Positions 58,868-64,000 of a DNA stretch of 64,000 nucleotides are shown here, one piece after another. The notes beneath the pieces were generated by a model, which was given only the letters and a program-made list of their open reading frames with translations, was not told the origin of the DNA and made no database searches. The first letter of the stretch is position 1. Each line of letters opens with the position of its first letter. The stretch comes from Salticus scenicus (Eukaryota; Arthropoda; Arachnida; Araneae; Salticidae), in assembly GCA_963930645.1 (NCBI GenBank), contig OZ005661.1, positions 196,205,532 through 196,269,531 of the forward strand. The letters are read 5' to 3'. The translations under genes were made by a program, and so were the position numbers.

Positions 58868-59405
58868 TATTTTTACTTTCTACTATGAACATAAGAAGAG
58901 AGCATTAGATTCGAATGAATTTTCGACAACTAGTTTTCATTGGATTTACACGTTTTGAGATGTCCAAAACATGATTTGACCTTTTATTCATAAAGCTCTG
59001 TCTGTGTGTATCTAGAATTTTGTGGACGCTATATTTCACAAACCAATAGACGAAACGCAAGCAAACTTGATATTTATTTGAACATTGGCCTAAATTGGTA
59101 TTAATTGCATTTGGAAGTCAATAAGTTAACATATTTCATCGTCGTCTCCTTTATTCATTATTTCTCGTATGGCAGTATAAGACAAAATTTTTGTAAATGT
59201 ACTTAATGAAAATTATTTACAACATTTTAGTGTGAAATTAAAAACAATTTAGTGATATTCAACAAGGAAAATTAGTTGCATATCTACAGGCATCAGTTCC
59301 TCCTTGGCCTCTCTATTTTTAATGGGGTATCTTTAACATAATATCGTCGATGACTTTAACAGGAATGCTTGAATCATACATAATTTATCGATTATATATA
59401 TATAT
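58868..59405 (+). repeat. Hairpin-capped family C, diverged copy
   Basis: TTTTTACTTTCTACTATGAA, GATTCGAATGAATTTTCGAC, TGGATTTACACGTTTTGAGA, GTGGACGCTATATTTCACAA and ATGGCAGTATAAGACAAAAT keep the order of the 14.8-kb unit. The C/G block is lost. Confidence 0.7.
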
Positions 59406-59760
59406 GTGTGTAATAAATAAAAATGTTCTGGTTTACGGATAGTGTACGATCATCTTATAACAGAATGAGGGAGTCCATTTGAATAACGGATATTCTTTAT
59501 TAAGTTCTAAAGGTGCAGTCACAATAGAGATGATGCAGTCACAATAGAGATGATGCAGTCATGGGGGAGTATGAAGACATTCTGGGCAGTATATCCCGGA
59601 AAAAGGTGCCGATGGCCGGCACTTCGGCGAACCCCGAAGGGCGCCACGAATCTATTTCGTAAACTTTTACATGGTGGAGTCTTAATTAAACGTGAGTTTA
59701 TTAGGCATGTGATTATCGTAAAAAGCCACGATTTATTGTGTGCTCCCTTTTAAATATGGA
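59406..59760. other. GC-richer unassigned segment
   Basis: GATGCAGTCACAATAGA is repeated in tandem at 59510-59560. The segment 59590-59655 is unusually GC-rich for the window, with GATGGCCGGCACTTCGGCGA. A 67-codon frame (59550-59753) crosses it. I do not recognise it. Confidence 0.3.
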
Positions 59761-61429
59761 TATTTTAGTGCGAGGTCAAACTCCTAATATGAATTCTTAT
59801 TGGATAATTAAGTAAGCTAAAAACTCGCCTACATTTTATCATTGGTTGATCTAGGATCTAGGACATCTTGGACATCTAGGATCTAATATTACGCAATGCT
59901 TTGTCGCTTATTTCGACTATTGCATAATTTTGATTACGAAACTTATTCAGACTCCGATTCCTGCGCTACGATGTGTTTTGTTGAAAAACTAACTTTACTG
60001 AGGCTCTAAAATATAATTCTCACAAAGTTGTTCTTAAAATTAAGATTTATTCTGAGCTAATACTATTAAGATATCACTTAATATTAATTTGTAATAATAA
60101 TTTTAGAATCTGAATTCTTTTAATCCTTTCATATATATATATAAATAAAGCATTTCCTCTGATGTGGTTAATAGAATACCAAATTGACTTTCTTTCGTAG
60201 TTAATTTTATTCTTCTCTAGAATGAAAACAGTCTGTTTATATAATAGAAAAGATATATTTTAATCAATAATAATTTTAATAAAGAATTTGTGCTGTGGAA
60301 ATTTGTATGTAAAGACATAGAGACATTTTTTTTTTGAAGACCAAAACTTACTTGTTACGTTACTCTTGATTTTTAAATATACATTTTAAGACAATATATA
60401 CTTTATACGAAATTAACCAAGGAGATTTTTCCATTATATGAAATCTATATTTCCGTTATTAAATCCCATTTCAACTGTAAAATATAATATATCAGTGAAT
60501 AATAATAAATAAAAACCCATTCTATTAGATCATATTTTACTATGTAGTTTGCCGTCTCAGGATTTCTCTTCTTTTGTAAAATCAGATAATAAAACTCATT
60601 ATTTTAAACAATGATAAAGAATGCATGATTGATGTAGCGTAATGATTTCTTTTCCTCGCTTTCATTATGGTCATAGTTAATGATATTGCTTTCGGTTGAT
60701 AAATGATGGGAATAATTGCAAATATACTAAAAAGGAAAATAAAAACTTATTCTCAAATACTGCATTGTACGGAGTTCATTTCAATGGAATAATAAAAAGA
60801 AAGAACAATGGTAAAATGAACAATCAAAGAACTTATTATTAACGAATTTCAAATTCCTCCTGAAAAAGATGTAATAAAGTATGGTACAAGAAAGAAAATA
60901 ATATTAAATAACATTAAACATTTTATATTTTTTTATGATAATTTGAGTGTCGTATTTCATACAATTTTATTTTTCTGGAAGTAATTCATTTTTCTACATT
61001 GTATCCTAATAAACTTTAAATATGCATTTTGTACCTAAATAAGTAATAAACTCATTAAAGAATTTTAATTTGTAAATTCATATAAATAACACAATATTAT
61101 TTTTTATATTTAATGTAAATTTGTTTTTTAAATGCATATTAAATTACAGAAAGTACCTTGCACATATTAAATTACTAAATCTTACAAAAATTACCAGTAA
61201 TATTTTAGAAAGCCTCTGACGTACAAAATAGTTGTTTACGTTCTGTTTAGAATTAGAGGAGGGAGCGAGACGTATTAGAACCTAATTGTCATAAATTATT
61301 GTGTATCTTAATCTTTTAAAACATTAGTATATTATCTGATAATAACGCATACAAATAGTACACAATATAATTAATATAGAAATAGCTGAAGATATTTTGG
61401 TAAACTTACATCATTCGATTACACCTCAA
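59761..61429. other. No gene seen
   Basis: AT-rich. GGATCTAGGACATCTTGGAC gives a tiny repeat at about 59853-59885. Nothing else. Confidence 0.5.
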
Positions 61430-61860
61430 AGTTCTAGGTGGACGTGATCTACGCCATACTCCTTTTGGCTAAATACATCAGTTTCATTAATAGTTATTGT
61501 TTGCCCTTGAAATAGCGTCATTAGGATTATTTAAGTCTGACTTGGAGCATCAAACTCAGTCATTCTTCACTCCATACTCCCCTTGACTGACTACATTACT
61601 TTTATTAATAGCTAATGCTTGTCGCTATTATAGCGTCAATAGTATCATTTAAGTCTGATTTTTAGGCAAAAATTTCCGGCACTCTACTTTGAATTCTACT
61701 TCATACTCCGATTGACTTATCAGTTGATTGACTATACCAGTTTTATGAACAGCCACTGCTTATGTTTCACATGGCAAATATCACACCCAATAGTACCATT
61801 TCAGTCTGATTTTTAGACTTTAAACTCTTAGATTGAATATCTGATTTTTAGTCTACTACT
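61430..61860 (+). repeat. ~118-130-bp tandem repeat, three units
   Basis: CATACTCC..TTGACT-type, TTTCATTAATAG-type, AATAGCGTCA-type and ATTTAAGTCTGA.TT blocks recur at about 61454, 61572 and 61702. Confidence 0.7.
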
Positions 61861-61996
61861 TTACTAAATTTAGATCATCGGGGTACAAGTTCTGTGTATT
61901 ATTTATAGTTTTTCTACAGGAAAGAATGAATTCCTAATAGGGCTAACTATAACATCATCACCATCATCATCATCAATTTCAGTCTTTATCAGTCCA

Positions 61997-62190
61997 CTAG
62001 ACAATGAAGCTTAGGTGATTCCAATCTGCCCAATTTTCTGCAATTCTTCTCCTTTCAAATTTCACAATTTCGTCTCTCCAATGACACTGTGGTCTCTTTC
62101 TTGGTCTTTTTCTTATCTCTCGGTATCTGAAATAGAACTTGGGTTGTCCAACTATCATCGTTTCTTCTAGCAAGATTCCCAGCCTAGTTC
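61997..62190 (-). pseudogene. LINE reverse-transcriptase protein, extreme C-terminus
   Basis: The minus-strand frame reads REIRKRPRKRPQCHWRDEIV, then RRRIAENWADWNHLSFIV and a stop TAG (complement of 61997-61999). The basic RPRKRP..W.DEI...W motif is the conserved C-terminal end of many non-LTR retrotransposon ORF2 proteins. Upstream (62725-62800 on the minus strand) the piece with MDWVAKQRP may continue it beyond the MITE. No catalytic domain survives. Confidence 0.7.
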
Positions 62191-62198
62191 CCCTTTAA

Positions 62199-62720
62199 CC
62201 CATTACCCGCTGGTGTTGCGCTCACGGAACATCAGAAATAATTGTGTTTAACAGTTAACCAAAAAAGATATTTTATATTAAGTGTTGTTTTTAAGTAACA
62301 AAATAGTAGATGTTTATTTTATTACAAAAAAATTTATCTGAAAAATAATTTTATGTTTAAAAATGAATTTCAAACTTGAAGCACTTTTGAATCCAAAAAC
62401 TTTTGAGAATCTTCATATATGAATAAGTTTACATAACTTGTAAAAAAAAAATGTTTCATAATAAAATAATTACTTTTAAAGCCTCCTGTAGCTTTTGCTG
62501 TTTTATGCTCCCTCAAGGAAATTTCTGTAAATATTTATCTGTATTCATTTTATACTCTTATTCCGCTAAAGTTGTACAAATACAACACTTTATTTTCAGT
62601 AAGGTAATACCAATTTTCATTATTTTATTTTAAATTATTGTTATATATGATCAAAATAATGAGTGTTTCTGTTTGTATTTAGAAAAAGAAACATTATTTC
62701 AAGTGTTGGCGGTTAATGGG
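62199..62720. mobile_element. piggyBac-type MITE
   Basis: TTAA on both sides (62195-62198 and 62721-62724). Ends CCCATTACCCGC and, mirrored, CCCATTAACCGCC. TTAA duplications with CCC..GGG ends are diagnostic of the piggyBac group. Its 522 bp hold no transposase; the 60-codon frame inside is not recognisable. Confidence 0.85.
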
Positions 62721-62830
62721 TTAACTTCTTAATTCTACAAGGTACAACGGTCTTTGTTTTGCAACCCAATCCATGAGTTTTGCTTTTTGTGTCTCTGAGT
62801 GAATCTTAACATGCATCTCTCCATTCTTCT

Positions 62831-63082
62831 CCCATTAGAAAATATGATGTTATTATTACTCAACTACGAATCGGGCATTCAAGATTTACACATAAATACT
62901 TACTACTTGGACAACATGAACCTGAGTGTCCAAAATGTCATTGTAGTGCTTTAACCATTCGTCATGTCCTCACCGACTGCCCTTGCCTTCGTCATCTTTA
63001 TCGACAACATTTTAATTCATCTTCACCCACGCTGACGAGCTTTTTAAGTGTAAATCCTCATTATCATCTGACAAACTTTTAG
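62831..63082 (+). pseudogene. Jockey/I-type LINE ORF2, C-terminal fragment
   Basis: The frame from 62831 reads PIRKYDVIITQLRIGHSRFT, then HKYLLLGQHEPECPKCHCSA and LTIRHVLTDCP, and ends at TAG 63080-63082. This is the LR.GH....Y.L.....P.C..C....T..H.L..CP motif, a CCHC-like zinc-binding C-terminus downstream of RNase H in jockey/I/R1-type LINEs. The frame is intact over 83 codons but lacks all catalytic domains. It begins abruptly where the opposite-strand LINE ends, so it was 5'-truncated on insertion or by rearrangement. Confidence 0.8.
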
Positions 63083-63322
63083 AAGGAGGCTGGTTTTTAC
63101 TTCGACATCTGTTTTTATTATTTACAATGTTCATCCTATTTTACATCGGTTTTTATGGTCTACACTGTTTTTATTACATTTGATTTTATGTTTTATGTAT
63201 TTTTGTTTCTCATTTTTACTGTGTTTTCTTTATGATAATCTGGATGGGTGAACCCATCCAAAAGCTACTTCTTCTTTTACCATTTTGTGTGGCGCAGCAT
63301 GTCCCACCGTGGACTCTGCGCC

Positions 63323-63353
<31 letters not shown>

Positions 63354-63376
63354 CATTCAACCAACCAACCAACCAT
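63083..63376 (+). mobile_element. 3' UTR, poly-A and AACC tail of the jockey-type LINE
   Basis: T-rich UTR, then GTGGCGCAGCATGTCCCACC, GTGGACTCTGCGCC, a poly-A tract (63325-63351) and CAACCAACCAACCAACC (63359-63374). The tail motif also ends the SINE at 50937-51172. Confidence 0.7.
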
Positions 63377-64000
63377 TCTTCTCTGGCTTGTTTGAAGATT
63401 TGTATAGTTTTACATGTTAAAGTCTAAGTTTCTGAAGCATACGTTTATCCCAAGCAGATTACACTGGTCAAAAACTTTTCTTTTTAACTAAATTAAGGGA
63501 TCGCTTTTAAATATAGCGTTATTTCTTATGATGTTCTCCATGCAAGTTTAACTCGGTTGATGATTTCTTCCATGATGGTCCCGTTCATCATAATGATTTG
63601 TTCCCGACAAGCATAACTGCATATCGTTTCTATTCATCCATATCAGCAGTAATCTTCAGTAGAGAAACAAAGGAATTTGATATATTTTTTGTCTTACTGA
63701 GGTTCATTTTTAATACAACAGGTTAAATTTCTTTGCTTAATTCTTGAAAAATTAATTTCAAATCCTCAAGTGCGGCTAATTATATAAAGTAGTTAAAATT
63801 ATATTAAATGAATAGATTTTTTTATATATATTTTAGAACTTTTCTTCAGCATAGTAATTACTCAAAATTGTGTACTAGCCATTTGCATTTCATTTACAAG
63901 GACTCACAAAAGAATTCAGATACATTGCGATGCATTATACAAATATAAAAAGAAAAATAATCAAACACTTTTTTTTTTCAGTTCTGTTTATTTTCTAAAT
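63377..64000. other. No gene seen
   Basis: TTTGCATTTCATTTACAAGG then ACTCACAAAAGAATTCAGAT at about 63881-63925 may be a diverged end of family D. Otherwise AT-rich. Confidence 0.4.

Larger units (their letters stand above)
61951..62820 (-). mobile_element. 5'-truncated LINE 3' end, split by a piggyBac-type MITE
   Basis: On the minus strand the element runs from about 62820, is interrupted at 62721-62198, and ends in an ATG/ATC trinucleotide tail (61951-61976). The coding part is listed separately. The tail and C-terminal motif fit an RTE/jockey-group LINE; the clade is not resolved. Confidence 0.65.

Noticed and set aside
59550..59753. GC-rich 67-codon frame as a gene
   Set aside because: No recognisable domain, starts in a 17-24-bp tandem repeat, and lacks any exon signals I can support.

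Overview
The window is eukaryotic, AT-rich DNA packed with transposable elements. I found no intact cellular gene, no rRNA and no CRISPR array. The content (Tc1/mariner-type, piggyBac-type and CACTG-ended DNA elements, a Penelope-like fragment, non-LTR retrotransposon 3' ends, a tRNA-derived SINE, a gag-only LTR element, long TA, TG and poly-A/T tracts) fits an arthropod, most likely an arachnid. The arachnid placement is inference; no diagnostic host gene is present. The window is probably intergenic or a long intron.

Layout. 0.47-3.43 kb: a DNA transposon with long inverted repeats built from 172-bp tandem units, carrying a broken gene for a PIN-like plus CXC-type Cys-rich protein. 3.7-12.9 kb: interspersed repeats, several made of 130-170 bp tandem units, plus two small inverted-repeat elements, one with a related copy inserted at its exact centre. 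14.0-16.9 kb: a decayed Tc1/mariner-like transposase followed by hairpin-capped repeats with poly-C/poly-G blocks. 17.7-22.3 kb: interspersed repeats, then a 3.6-kb higher-order tandem array. 25.4-28.7 kb: tandem repeats, a small DNA element and one copy of a ~630-bp repeat. 29.6-34.1 kb: a minus-strand LTR retrotransposon with 675-bp LTRs, a 473-codon gag-like ORF and no visible pol. 34.4-36.1 kb: two small inverted-repeat elements, one inside a ~110-bp tandem array. 37.8-39.6 kb: a duplicated ~210-bp segment interrupted by a 1.35-kb hairpin-ended element. 40.1-40.6 kb: a Penelope-like C-terminus with a hammerhead-like motif. 42.2-47.0 kb: more repeats and a decayed Tc1 element. 49.0-51.2 kb: a 1.8-kb CACTG-ended element and a complete tRNA-derived SINE. 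54-59.8 kb: small DNA elements, a pair of diverged coding-like segments and repeat copies. 61.4-63.4 kb: a tandem repeat, then two abutting LINE 3' ends, one split by a piggyBac-type element.

Two things stand out as possibly undescribed. The first is the 3-kb transposon with tandem-repeat inverted ends and a PIN-like/CXC protein. The second is a loose superfamily of non-coding repeats (at least nine places) that share a terminal hairpin, an adjacent short-motif run such as TCTG or a 10-mer, and a body of ~150-180 bp tandem units. All repeat boundaries and similarities were judged by eye without alignment software.
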